A stretch of 44,853 bases of DNA from an uncultured Bacteroidales bacterium (GTDB lineage: Bacteria; Bacteroidota; Bacteroidia; Bacteroidales; WCHB1-69): NCBI GenBank assembly GCA_946186495.1, contig CAMHNQ010000022.1, positions 1-44,853 of the forward strand, written 5' to 3'. Both the position numbers and the translations under genes were made by a program. Each line of letters begins with the position of its first letter. Within the stretch, counting starts at the first letter, position 1. Under the pieces are notes generated by a model, which ran no database searches, had not been told where the DNA came from, and worked only from the letters and a program-made list of their open reading frames with translations. Shown here piece after piece: positions 24,771-32,049 of this stretch.

Positions 24771-25712
24771 TCAGTGTTTTTTCATGAATTTCGTGGCCAA
24801 TTGGTAACACTTGTCGAATTTCAGTTTGTCCAGCTGATACACGTACAGGTACTTGAAATAGAAAGCGTGGGGTTCTTCGTCCAGGATATGGAGCTCGAAC
24901 GGGCAGGAGCCCAGTTTTTGAAGCCGTTCGGCCATGACTTGCGAGCCGTAGACATAAGGCAGCCGGGACAAGGAGAAGGCGTATCCGGAATCGGCGGGCA
25001 GGATTTTGTCTTTGCCTCCGTGGATGAAGCATACGGGCGTGGTTTCGTCGGGGTCGATCATTTCGGGGTCGAAGATGCAGCCCCATAGGAGCACCGCGCC
25101 TGCAACGCTGAAGGTCCGCGCCATGGTTTCGGCATCGCCCTGCGAGTGGAGCGGCGGCAACACGGGAGGCTCGAGAGTCATTTTCGGCCGCTCGTCCTCG
25201 TCCATGTAGAGGGCATGGATGATGGCCACGGCACCCGCCGACTGTCCGAGAAGGTAGATCCGGTTCGTGTCGATGCCATATTTTCCACTGTTGGCCTTGA
25301 AGAAGCGGACGGCCGCGCTCACGTCCTGTGCCGCCATATAGCCGGCACGAACGAGTCCCTTGTAGGAGGACTTTGTCGCAGGCATCAGCCTGTAGTCGAT
25401 GCTGGCGGCGGCATAGCCGTCCTTGGCAAGCCTGTTGCACCACGCCGCCATGTCCTCATAGCTGCGGGATCCCAGCACGAAACCGCCTCCGAAAACCGTG
25501 ATGACCAGCGGCCGCAGGGTGTCGCCGCGGCCCTCAGGTTCGTAAAAGTCAAAGCAGAGTTTCTCCATCTTGTCCTGGCCGGGAAACTGCGCCGTGCAAT
25601 AAGTAATCCCTTTCCGGACGGTCACCTGAGAGGTCTGGGCCTGGCTCCCGATCATCATAACCATCGCCAATAACCACAGCCACAGACGTTTATTCTTTGT
25701 ATATATTTCCAT
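24771..25712 (-). CDS. Secreted alpha/beta-hydrolase (carboxylesterase)
   Basis: A 313-residue esterase/lipase-like protein. A signal peptide (LWLWLLAMVMMIGSQAQ) precedes a hydrolase fold with the oxyanion segment ITVFGGGFVLGSR (about 90-102), the nucleophile elbow LLGQSAGA, a late Asp region GGKDKILPADSGY and a His in EEPHAFY. The arrangement resembles the BD-FAE/feruloyl-esterase type family. It has no T9SS tail, unlike its paralogue at 28308-29582, with which it shares long conserved blocks such as DVSAAVRFFKANS. It lies 113 bases downstream of the TonB receptor, past that gene's terminator. Substrate unknown; ester-linked plant glycans are a guess. Confidence 0.87.
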   Translation of the reverse strand: MEIYTKNKRLWLWLLAMVMMIGSQAQTSQVTVRKGITYCTAQFPGQDKMEKLCFDFYEPEGRGDTLRPLVITVFGGGFVLGSRSYEDMAAWCNRLAKDGYAAASIDYRLMPATKSSYKGLVRAGYMAAQDVSAAVRFFKANSGKYGIDTNRIYLLGQSAGAVAIIHALYMDEDERPKMTLEPPVLPPLHSQGDAETMARTFSVAGAVLLWGCIFDPEMIDPDETTPVCFIHGGKDKILPADSGYAFSLSRLPYVYGSQVMAERLQKLGSCPFELHILDEEPHAFYFKYLYVYQLDKLKFDKCYQLATKFMKKH

Positions 25713-25770
25713 ATCGCCAAAATTCGACCGTTAGTAACGTAGAGAACGACTATTTTATTTTTCATGACAT

Positions 25771-25800
25771 AAAAAAAAGAGTACCCTCATTGGATACTCT
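25771..25800 (-). terminator. Terminator of the TonB receptor gene
   Basis: AGAGTACC / GG-A-TACTCT hairpin (25778-25800) with one bulge, followed on the minus strand by eight U. Confidence 0.8.
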
Positions 25801-25825
25801 TCTTAAAATGAAATACGTCGAATAA

Positions 25826-28093
25826 TCAAAACTTCACCCTCACGCCGCCGAGGAAGTTGATGCCGGCCTGCGGGAAATAGTAGGGGTCATAGGAGATTGC
25901 GCCGCCGTAGTAACCCGTGTACATCGCCGCATTGGTCTCGTACTTGGTGTTGAAGAGGTTGTTGACGTTCAGGAACAGCTCCAGGTCCTTCAGCACCTTG
26001 AAGTGGAACGTGTAGGAGAGGCGCAGGTTGGTGTAGGTGTAAGGTTTCAGGATGTAGGTCTCGTCGCCGGAATTGTCGAGGTACTGCTTGCTGACGAATT
26101 TGGTGAGAAGGCTGATGTTGAAGTCCTTCAGCGGGGTGAAGGTGAAGTCGTTGCCTAACACCACATTCGGGGAATAGGCCAACGGAGTGTTGCCGAGTTC
26201 CTTAGCCACATAGCCGCCGTTCTCCCAATCCTCGATGTAGTGCGTGTAGTCGATGACACGGTTCATGCTGAAGTTGCCGTTGATGTGCCATGTGAAGAAG
26301 CGCACGGGACGGTAGGCGAAGGCGAGCTCTATGCCGGCGCGGTAGCTTTTGTCCACGTTCACCATGAGCGGGTCGCCGGTCTGGTCGAGTTCGCCGGAGC
26401 GCACCAGCTGGTTCTTGTAGTACATGCCGTACAGCGTGGTGTTGAAGTAGAACTTGTCAGCATAGTTCGTGTAGCTGAATTCCAAATCGTAGAGGGTCTC
26501 CGGCACCGGCTTGCGGTCGTCGGGGGCGCCCACGAGGTCGTTGCGGGTGGGCTCGCGGTTGGCCGTGGCGAAGGAGAGGTCGAAGCTGTGTTTCAGCTTG
26601 TCGCCCTGCAGGAAGTAGTGCAGCGTGATTTTCGGGTTCAGGAAGGTCCAGTCGTATTTCTGCGGAATCGGGGTCAGCTCGTCGTTGACGCCGGCAATTT
26701 CGTAGTTCACCCAGCGGTATTGCAGTTCGCCGGTCACACTGAAGTTCTTGTACCAATAGCGCAGGTTACCGAAAATCTTGGTCTGCAGCTTATTGCCGGT
26801 GCCGCGATACCATTCGTACATGGGCGGGCATTCCACCACGCGGTCGGGCTGCACCCACACAATGTCGCCGTAGTGCTTGCCGTTGTAGTTGTTGAAGTCC
26901 ATGCCGGCCACCCAGCGCAAGCCCTGCTCCTGGTGGTTCTTGAACACCTGGCTGCCGACAGTCTGCGCCAAAACGCCATAATAGTAGTTGTCCAAGTATT
27001 TCTGGGTGACGAGGTCGGTGCGGTTGAATTCCTCGTGAAGCGGCGTCAGCCCGTATTTGTTGATTTTCTTGTCGTCCTTATACTGCTCATAGTAGCCGTA
27101 GCCCCGGGTGAGATAAGGCATCACCTGCAAGGAGTGGTGCTGCAGGCCGTTGTTGCGCACCCAGTCTTTGACATACTCCAGCTGATAGAAGGTCTGGGTG
27201 TAATGATCATAGGAGTTCTCGTAGTAATGGCGCACGCCGTTCGCGTCGTAGTACTCGCCGCAGGAGTTGTAGGTGCGGTTGGTGGCAAGACTGTCGTAGG
27301 GCACGCCGTTCCAGGCCAACCCTGAGTTTTCCTTGCCGAAGAGCAGGTGGAAGCGCAACTTGCCGTTGTCCTTGTTTTTCTTGAAGTTGTAGAGACTGAG
27401 TTCGGCCGTGAGAAATCCCGAGTTGAGGCGCACGTCGGAGTGGTCGATGAAACCGTCGCTGCGGATGTCGGAGAAGGAGGCGAGCATGGAGAAACGCTTG
27501 CCGATGAGGCCGGTTCCGGCACTCACCATGTTGTGGAAAGTGTTGAAAGAACCGTATGCGGTCCGGGCTTCCGCGAAAGGCTTGGTGGGAATCTTACGGG
27601 TCACGAAATCGACACGGGCACCGTAGGAGGTGCTGCCGTCGGAGGTGTTGGCGCCGCTCTGCAGACTCACATTCTCGATGTAAGCGCCCATGTCAGGCAG
27701 GTTCACTAACCAAGACCCCTGCGACTCGGCATTGTTGATGGTGACACCATTCAGGGTGGTGTTGATACGGGTCTGGTCGATGCCGCGGATGAACAACCCC
27801 GTGGAGCCCAGGCCCATGCCCGATTCGGAGGTCACCACCACCGAGGGCATCAGCTCTAACAGGTTGTTGACACTCCCGTTGCCCTGCTGGGCGCGGATCT
27901 GCGGCAACGACATGGTGGTCACGTTCGCCGCCTTCTGCACTGTGGGCTTGGTGAACTCGATGGTCACCTCCTGCACCGTGCCCTGCTGCAGCGTGTCCGG
28001 CTGTTGCGCGTACAATGCGGTTACAAAAAACAACATCAGGAAAGACAAAACCGCATTCCTAATTCCTAATTCATAATCCCTAATTTTAAACAT
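25826..28093 (-). CDS. TonB-dependent outer-membrane receptor, thiamine-type regulation
   Basis: A 755-residue TonB-dependent receptor. A signal peptide (hydrophobic SFLMLFFVTALYAQ) is followed by a plug domain (about 50-160, with LLELMPSVVVTSESGMGLGS and FIRGIDQTRINTTLNGV) and a 22-strand-type barrel that ends in the usual terminal aromatic residue (VRVKF). The gene follows a TPP riboswitch, which in Bacteroidota marks receptors that import thiamine or its precursors (the OMP-thi type). No inner-membrane thiamine transporter (PnuT) or thiamine kinase is adjacent. The first dozen codons overlap a heptamer repeat array, giving an N-region with acidic residues (RDYELGIRN) that is unusual for a signal peptide; a start further in could be used. 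Confidence 0.92.
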   Translation of the reverse strand: MFKIRDYELGIRNAVLSFLMLFFVTALYAQQPDTLQQGTVQEVTIEFTKPTVQKAANVTTMSLPQIRAQQGNGSVNNLLELMPSVVVTSESGMGLGSTGLFIRGIDQTRINTTLNGVTINNAESQGSWLVNLPDMGAYIENVSLQSGANTSDGSTSYGARVDFVTRKIPTKPFAEARTAYGSFNTFHNMVSAGTGLIGKRFSMLASFSDIRSDGFIDHSDVRLNSGFLTAELSLYNFKKNKDNGKLRFHLLFGKENSGLAWNGVPYDSLATNRTYNSCGEYYDANGVRHYYENSYDHYTQTFYQLEYVKDWVRNNGLQHHSLQVMPYLTRGYGYYEQYKDDKKINKYGLTPLHEEFNRTDLVTQKYLDNYYYGVLAQTVGSQVFKNHQEQGLRWVAGMDFNNYNGKHYGDIVWVQPDRVVECPPMYEWYRGTGNKLQTKIFGNLRYWYKNFSVTGELQYRWVNYEIAGVNDELTPIPQKYDWTFLNPKITLHYFLQGDKLKHSFDLSFATANREPTRNDLVGAPDDRKPVPETLYDLEFSYTNYADKFYFNTTLYGMYYKNQLVRSGELDQTGDPLMVNVDKSYRAGIELAFAYRPVRFFTWHINGNFSMNRVIDYTHYIEDWENGGYVAKELGNTPLAYSPNVVLGNDFTFTPLKDFNISLLTKFVSKQYLDNSGDETYILKPYTYTNLRLSYTFHFKVLKDLELFLNVNNLFNTKYETNAAMYTGYYGGAISYDPYYFPQAGINFLGGVRVKF
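28054..28088. repeat. Heptamer repeat covering the TonB receptor start
   Basis: Five 7-base units on the plus strand: CATTCCT, AATTCCT, AATTCAT, AATCCCT, AATTTTA. On the coding strand the units read as AATTAGG-like and encode part of the signal peptide N-region. Confidence 0.75.
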
Positions 28094-28155
28094 AACTCTA
28101 ACAGTTTGGTTATTAATAAATTAAACACACTGAAAGAGGGATAAGAGAACGTTGT

Positions 28156-28226
28156 GAAACTCCCTACGGCGGCATTATCCGCATCAGGTTCAACGGGTCT
28201 GATCTCAGCCTTCCGGCACCCCTTTC
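28156..28226 (-). promoter_or_regulatory. TPP riboswitch (THI element)
   Basis: The minus strand shows the conserved THI-box blocks in order: GAAAGGGGTGCC, GGCTGAGATCAGACCC, GAACCTGATGCGGATAATGCC, then GCCGTAGGGAGTTTC. It begins about 10 bases after the promoter element at 28237-28244 and ends 62 bases before the receptor start. On binding thiamine diphosphate it would turn the receptor off. Confidence 0.96.
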
Positions 28227-28236
28227 AAAACGGCGG

Positions 28237-28244
28237 CAAAGATA
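28237..28244 (-). promoter_or_regulatory. Promoter of the riboswitch-TonB receptor transcript
   Basis: Minus-strand TATCTTTG followed by CCGCC, with an A6 tract upstream. It is correctly placed just before the riboswitch. Confidence 0.7.
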
Positions 28245-28307
28245 CAATTTTTTCGGGACACTGGAAATTAAGGGAAAAATTTAAGATGGTCCGGGCCGCT
28301 TTAGTCA

Positions 28308-29582
28308 TTAGCGGCCGACGGTCACCTTGCGGACGATGGAGCGTCCGTCCGTGTCGGTCACGGTCAGGAAATAGATTCCCTGCGGGATTCCCTCGACGCT
28401 GATCACGGCCGTTTCCCCTGCCGTCACCGATGTCTGCACCACACGCCCAAACAGGTCGTGCAGGACTACGCGGGCGATTCCAGCCCCGGGGAGTTCCACC
28501 CGGAGATGGTCGTGTGCGGGGGTGGGATAGACGGTAATACGTGGATCCTCCCGTACTGGAACGGCTGTGGGTGAGGATGTCATGCGTTGGTACAGGAAGG
28601 CCTTTGTTATGTTGAAGCAGGCATTGAACTTGCTCTCCACCAATGTGTTGATTCCTGATATGTAGAAACAGTGGCCTTCGCCTTCGAACGGATGCAGCTC
28701 ATAATCCTGGATGCCGAGGGTGTCGAGATGGTGTGCGATGCTGTGCGAGCCGTACATGAAAGGCATCATGATGGAGGTGATGGAGGAGAAACAGTATCCG
28801 GAGTCGTAATGGACGATGTTGTCGTTGGTGCCGTGAATCATGCATAGCGGGACGTAATCCTCCGGGTCGATGATATGGAGGTCTATGACCCCACCCCAGT
28901 GCAGGATGGCGGCGTTAACTTTCGGGGAATAGGGGAAGTGGCTGGGGGATCCTGACTGGTGAAGCGGCCCGAGGTTTGGGGACTCGAACGTCTCGGGCGG
29001 CCGCTCGTCTTCTGTCAGGAACATCTCATGCAGGATGGCGATGGAGCCTGCGGAGTTGCCGAGGAGGAAGATGCGGGAGGTGTCGATACCGTAGATGGAG
29101 CTGTTGGCCTTGAAGAAGCGTACGGCGGCACTGACATCCTGCGAGGCCATGTAGGCTTCGCGGATGAAGGCTTTCCGGCTCAGGGAGAACAGGGGCAGGA
29201 GGCGGTAGTCGATGGCGGCGGCGGTGTAGCCATGGTGTGCCAGCCGTTCGCAGTAGGCCACCATGTCGGAGGCATCGCGGCTGCCGGACACGAAGCCGCC
29301 GCCGAACACGGTGATGACTAACGGGCGGGCGGCGAGGGAGTCCCCGGCAGGTTCGTAAAAGTCGAGGAAGAGGCTCGACGGAGAGGTGGCCCCCGTCGCT
29401 GTGGCGCTGCTGAAGGCAATCCCGTGTGTGGTTTCTATCGACTGGAACACGGGACTGAGATACCGGCCGCCGTCAGGGCTTTGGGCTTTCCCGGATTGCG
29501 GGGCACAGGAACAGCATACAAGCGAAACGATGGTGCATAAGTGCTGCCAGAACAATCCTTTTTTGTGCCGTTTCTTTTCCAT
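28308..29582 (-). CDS. Secreted alpha/beta-hydrolase with T9SS sorting domain
   Basis: A 424-residue protein. A signal peptide, possibly lipoprotein-like (LVCCSCAPQSGKAQ), precedes an esterase domain that parallels the protein encoded at 24771-25712: ITVFGGGFVSGSRD, nucleophile elbow LLGNSAGSIAI, HGTNDNIVHYDSGY and EGEGHCFYI. The last ~75 residues are a type IX secretion C-terminal domain, starting ITVYPTPAHDHLRVE and continuing with LHDLFGRVV, GIPQGIYFLTV and a basic end (RKVTVGR). It is therefore likely exported to the cell surface. The start at 29582 (MEKKRHKKGL) is preferred over 29609 because the promoter element overlaps the latter. It lies 33 bases beyond the rnc stop. Substrate unknown. 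Confidence 0.88.
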   Translation of the reverse strand: MEKKRHKKGLFWQHLCTIVSLVCCSCAPQSGKAQSPDGGRYLSPVFQSIETTHGIAFSSATATGATSPSSLFLDFYEPAGDSLAARPLVITVFGGGFVSGSRDASDMVAYCERLAHHGYTAAAIDYRLLPLFSLSRKAFIREAYMASQDVSAAVRFFKANSSIYGIDTSRIFLLGNSAGSIAILHEMFLTEDERPPETFESPNLGPLHQSGSPSHFPYSPKVNAAILHWGGVIDLHIIDPEDYVPLCMIHGTNDNIVHYDSGYCFSSITSIMMPFMYGSHSIAHHLDTLGIQDYELHPFEGEGHCFYISGINTLVESKFNACFNITKAFLYQRMTSSPTAVPVREDPRITVYPTPAHDHLRVELPGAGIARVVLHDLFGRVVQTSVTAGETAVISVEGIPQGIYFLTVTDTDGRSIVRKVTVGR

Positions 29583-29606
29583 CTTGTTGTCCGATTTCTT
29601 GCGCGG

Positions 29607-29614
29607 CAAATATA
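29607..29614 (-). promoter_or_regulatory. Candidate promoter of the T9SS esterase (-7 element)
   Basis: Minus-strand TATATTTG followed by CCGCG, 25 bases before the chosen start and immediately after the rnc stop codon. Confidence 0.5.
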
Positions 29615-29615
29615 C

Positions 29616-30371
29616 TCAATTTCCAAAAGCAAGCGGTCGTTGTTCGTGATTTTGCTGGGAACAGGGTTGTTCGTCATTGTTTTTGGCATCGGAAGCCAGT
29701 GACGCGAGGGCGATCTCGGCCGCCCGCTGGTCGGCGTTCTTCACGGAGTTGCTGAGGGCTTCGGAGAGCGGTACCCCGTCCATTTCAATGACAGTGCGGA
29801 AAAGCTCTTGATGGGAGTTTGGTGCCGTCTGATGGGTGAAGGCCACCTTGTGGTGGTGTTGTTGCGCCCAGATCAGGAGACGGCTTTTGAAGTCCGTGTC
29901 TTCTTGGAAGATGTTGTCGATGTCCAAGTGGACCAGAAAAATGTTGTTGAGGAGGATGCGAGCCGTCCGTCTGTAGCCTTGGTCGCGGTAGATGGCGCCC
30001 ACCACGGCTTCGAAGGTGTTGCCGGGAATGTTTTTGGAGTTGATGTGCCCGGCGGTCTCCACCATGTCGTGGAGGCCGAGCTTGATGGCGAGGTCGCCCA
30101 GGCGCTTACGGTTCACCAGTTTGGAGCGCATCTGTGTGAGCACTCCCTCCGTTTCGGTGGGGTACTTGCGGCAGAGGAAGTCCGCGATGACGGTTCCCAG
30201 CACCGCGTCGCCCAAGAATTCCAGGCGCTCGTTGTTCTCGCGGTGGCCTAAAGCCGAGAGGCTGCTGACCGAGCGGTGCATCAAGGCCGTGCGGAAGAGA
30301 TTGACGTGGCGGATGCGAAAACCGAAAATGTTTTTGAAATACGTCCGTATCTGCTTGTCGGTCAATACCAT
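29616..30371 (-). CDS. rnc: Ribonuclease III
   Basis: A 251-residue double-strand-specific RNase for rRNA and mRNA processing. The signature NERLEFLGDAVLG is near residue 47, the second catalytic region NTFEAVVGAIYRDQG is near 138, and a C-terminal dsRNA-binding domain follows (about 170-235). It starts 2 bases after the fabF stop, so it is translationally coupled. The acpP-fabF-rnc order is the standard Bacteroidota arrangement. Confidence 0.96.
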   Translation of the reverse strand: MVLTDKQIRTYFKNIFGFRIRHVNLFRTALMHRSVSSLSALGHRENNERLEFLGDAVLGTVIADFLCRKYPTETEGVLTQMRSKLVNRKRLGDLAIKLGLHDMVETAGHINSKNIPGNTFEAVVGAIYRDQGYRRTARILLNNIFLVHLDIDNIFQEDTDFKSRLLIWAQQHHHKVAFTHQTAPNSHQELFRTVIEMDGVPLSEALSNSVKNADQRAAEIALASLASDAKNNDEQPCSQQNHEQRPLAFGN

Positions 30372-30373
30372 AT

Positions 30374-31627
30374 CTATTCTTGGTATCTTTTGTAAAGCAA
30401 GGAGACGTTATGCCCTCCGAATCCGAAAGAATTGGAGACGACCACGTCCACTTTACGGGAGATGGCTTCCCCGGGGATGAAGTTCCAGTTGGAGGGGATT
30501 TGTGCGTCGAGGTGGTCGAGGTTGATGGTGGGATGGACCAGGTTGTCGCGCATGGAGCAGAGGATGGCGACGCTTTCGACGGCGGGGCTGGCGCCGAGGA
30601 GGTGGCCGGTCATGGATTTGGTGGAGTTGATGGCCATTTTGGCGGCGTGGTCGCCGAAGACTTTCTCGATGGCGTGGCATTCGGAGATGTCACCCAGAGG
30701 GGTTGAGGTGCCGTGCGTGTTGATGTAGTCGACATCCTGGGGTTTGAGTTGGGCGCTACGCAGCACGCTGATCATCGCCTGTTGTGCCGCCCGTCCGTCG
30801 GGGTCAGGGGCTACGATGTTGAAGGTGTCCGCCGACATGCCCACGCCGAGGACTTCGGCGTAGATGTGGGCGTTGCGCGCGAGTGCATGGTCAAGGCTTT
30901 CGAGGATGAGCGTGGCAGCTCCCTCGCCCATCACGAAGCCGTCGCGGTCCTTGTCGAAAGGACGGCTGGCGTGCGCGGGGTCGTCGTTGCGGGTGGAGAG
31001 GGCGCGCATGGCGTTGAAGCCGCCCACGGCCAGCTCGATGATGGCCGACTCCGTGCCGCCGGTGACCATGATGTCCGCCTTGTCGATGGCGATGGCATAG
31101 CTGGCGTCAGCGATTGCGTTGGCCGACGATGCGCATGCGGAGGTGGTGACGTAGTTGGGGCCGGTAAAGCCGTGGCGCAGGGCGATGCTCCCCGACACCG
31201 TGTTGGCCAGCACCCGAAGCAGGTGGTAAGGGCTGAAGCGAGGCGTCCGGTCCTGCAGCATGAACTGCTGCACGGCCTCCTCGGAGGAAGTCAGCCCCCC
31301 GATGCCGGTGCCGAACACGACTCCTACCCGGTTCCGGTCAACCTTCTCCATGTCCAGTCTCGTGTCGGCCAATGCCTCGTCGGTGCTGATCAGGGCGTAC
31401 TGTGCGCTGCGGTCCAGCTTCGAGAGCTCCTTGGTGGTGAAATGCTCTGTCGGAACGTAGCCCTTGAGCTCGCACGCGAACTTGGTCTTGAATTTCTCCG
31501 TGTCAAAATATGTAATATGGCTGGCACCGGATTTCCCTTTAAGAAGGTTTTCCCAGTACTCAGCCACATTATTTCCTATCGGCGTCAAGGCGCCAATGCC
31601 GGTTACAACAACGCGTTTGAGGATCAT
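30374..31627 (-). CDS. fabF: 3-oxoacyl-[acyl-carrier-protein] synthase II
   Basis: A 417-residue condensing enzyme of type II fatty acid synthesis, extending acyl-ACP with malonyl-ACP. The catalytic Cys is in VTTSACASSANAI, with histidines in NTHGTSTPLGD and STKSMTGHLLGA. The C-terminal NSFGFGGHN glycine-rich motif is present. The ATG at 31627 is chosen over a GTG one codon upstream. It follows acpP by 27 bases. Confidence 0.97.
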   Translation of the reverse strand: MILKRVVVTGIGALTPIGNNVAEYWENLLKGKSGASHITYFDTEKFKTKFACELKGYVPTEHFTTKELSKLDRSAQYALISTDEALADTRLDMEKVDRNRVGVVFGTGIGGLTSSEEAVQQFMLQDRTPRFSPYHLLRVLANTVSGSIALRHGFTGPNYVTTSACASSANAIADASYAIAIDKADIMVTGGTESAIIELAVGGFNAMRALSTRNDDPAHASRPFDKDRDGFVMGEGAATLILESLDHALARNAHIYAEVLGVGMSADTFNIVAPDPDGRAAQQAMISVLRSAQLKPQDVDYINTHGTSTPLGDISECHAIEKVFGDHAAKMAINSTKSMTGHLLGASPAVESVAILCSMRDNLVHPTINLDHLDAQIPSNWNFIPGEAISRKVDVVVSNSFGFGGHNVSLLYKRYQE

Positions 31628-31654
31628 CACAAACGATTCTTGTAATCGATGATA

Positions 31655-31897
31655 TTATTTGGATGCCATGAGGTTTTCAATGTAGGCGACAGCATCACCC
31701 ACGGTGGTGATTTTTTCAGTGTCCTCTTCAGGAAATTTAATGCCGAAAGCATTTTCAAATTCCATAATCAGCTCGACGGTGTCCAATGAGTCGGCTCCCA
31801 AATCGTTGGTGAAACTCTTATCGGGGGTAACATCAGCCACATCGACACTCAATTTGTCCGCAATAATGGACTGTACTTTTTGTAAAATTTCTGACAT
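31655..31897 (-). CDS. acpP: Acyl carrier protein
   Basis: An 80-residue acidic carrier protein. The phosphopantetheine attachment site is Ser37 in [12 protein letters not shown]. The frame is open upstream, but the start at 31897 gives the canonical [13 protein letters not shown]-terminus, and a promoter element lies 25 bases before it. First gene of the acpP-fabF-rnc operon; it delivers acyl chains to FabF. Confidence 0.97.
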   Translation of the reverse strand: MSEILQKVQSIIADKLSVDVADVTPDKSFTNDLGADSLDTVELIMEFENAFGIKFPEEDTEKITTVGDAVAYIENLMASK

Positions 31898-31921
31898 AGC
31901 ACTTGATTTTAAAATAGGCGG

Positions 31922-31929
31922 CAAAGATA
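31922..31929 (-). promoter_or_regulatory. acpP-fabF-rnc promoter (-7 element)
   Basis: Minus-strand TATCTTTG followed by CCGCC, preceded by an A8 tract and ATATC. It has the same extended layout as the tRNA promoters. Confidence 0.68.
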
Positions 31930-32000
31930 CATTTTTTTTGATATGGATGAGAAAAAAAAATACCTCGTCCAAGGGACAGGTTCTTCGGGAGTGTTGCCAC

Positions 32001-32030
32001 AAAAAAGAGCCGCCATGGCATGGCGGCTCT
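32001..32030 (-). terminator. Terminator of the giant surface protein gene
   Basis: An 11-base perfect stem AGAGCCGCCAT / ATGGCGGCTCT (32006-32016 with 32020-32030), followed on the minus strand by six U, 20 bases after the stop codon at 32050. Confidence 0.93.
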
Positions 32031-32049
32031 TCCGTGGGATTGGTCAGCT

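Noticed and set aside
28294-28316. GGCCGCT/AGCGGCC hairpin at the end of the T9SS esterase gene as terminator
   Set aside because: It spans the stop codon and the following U content is weak and distant; not enough to call.
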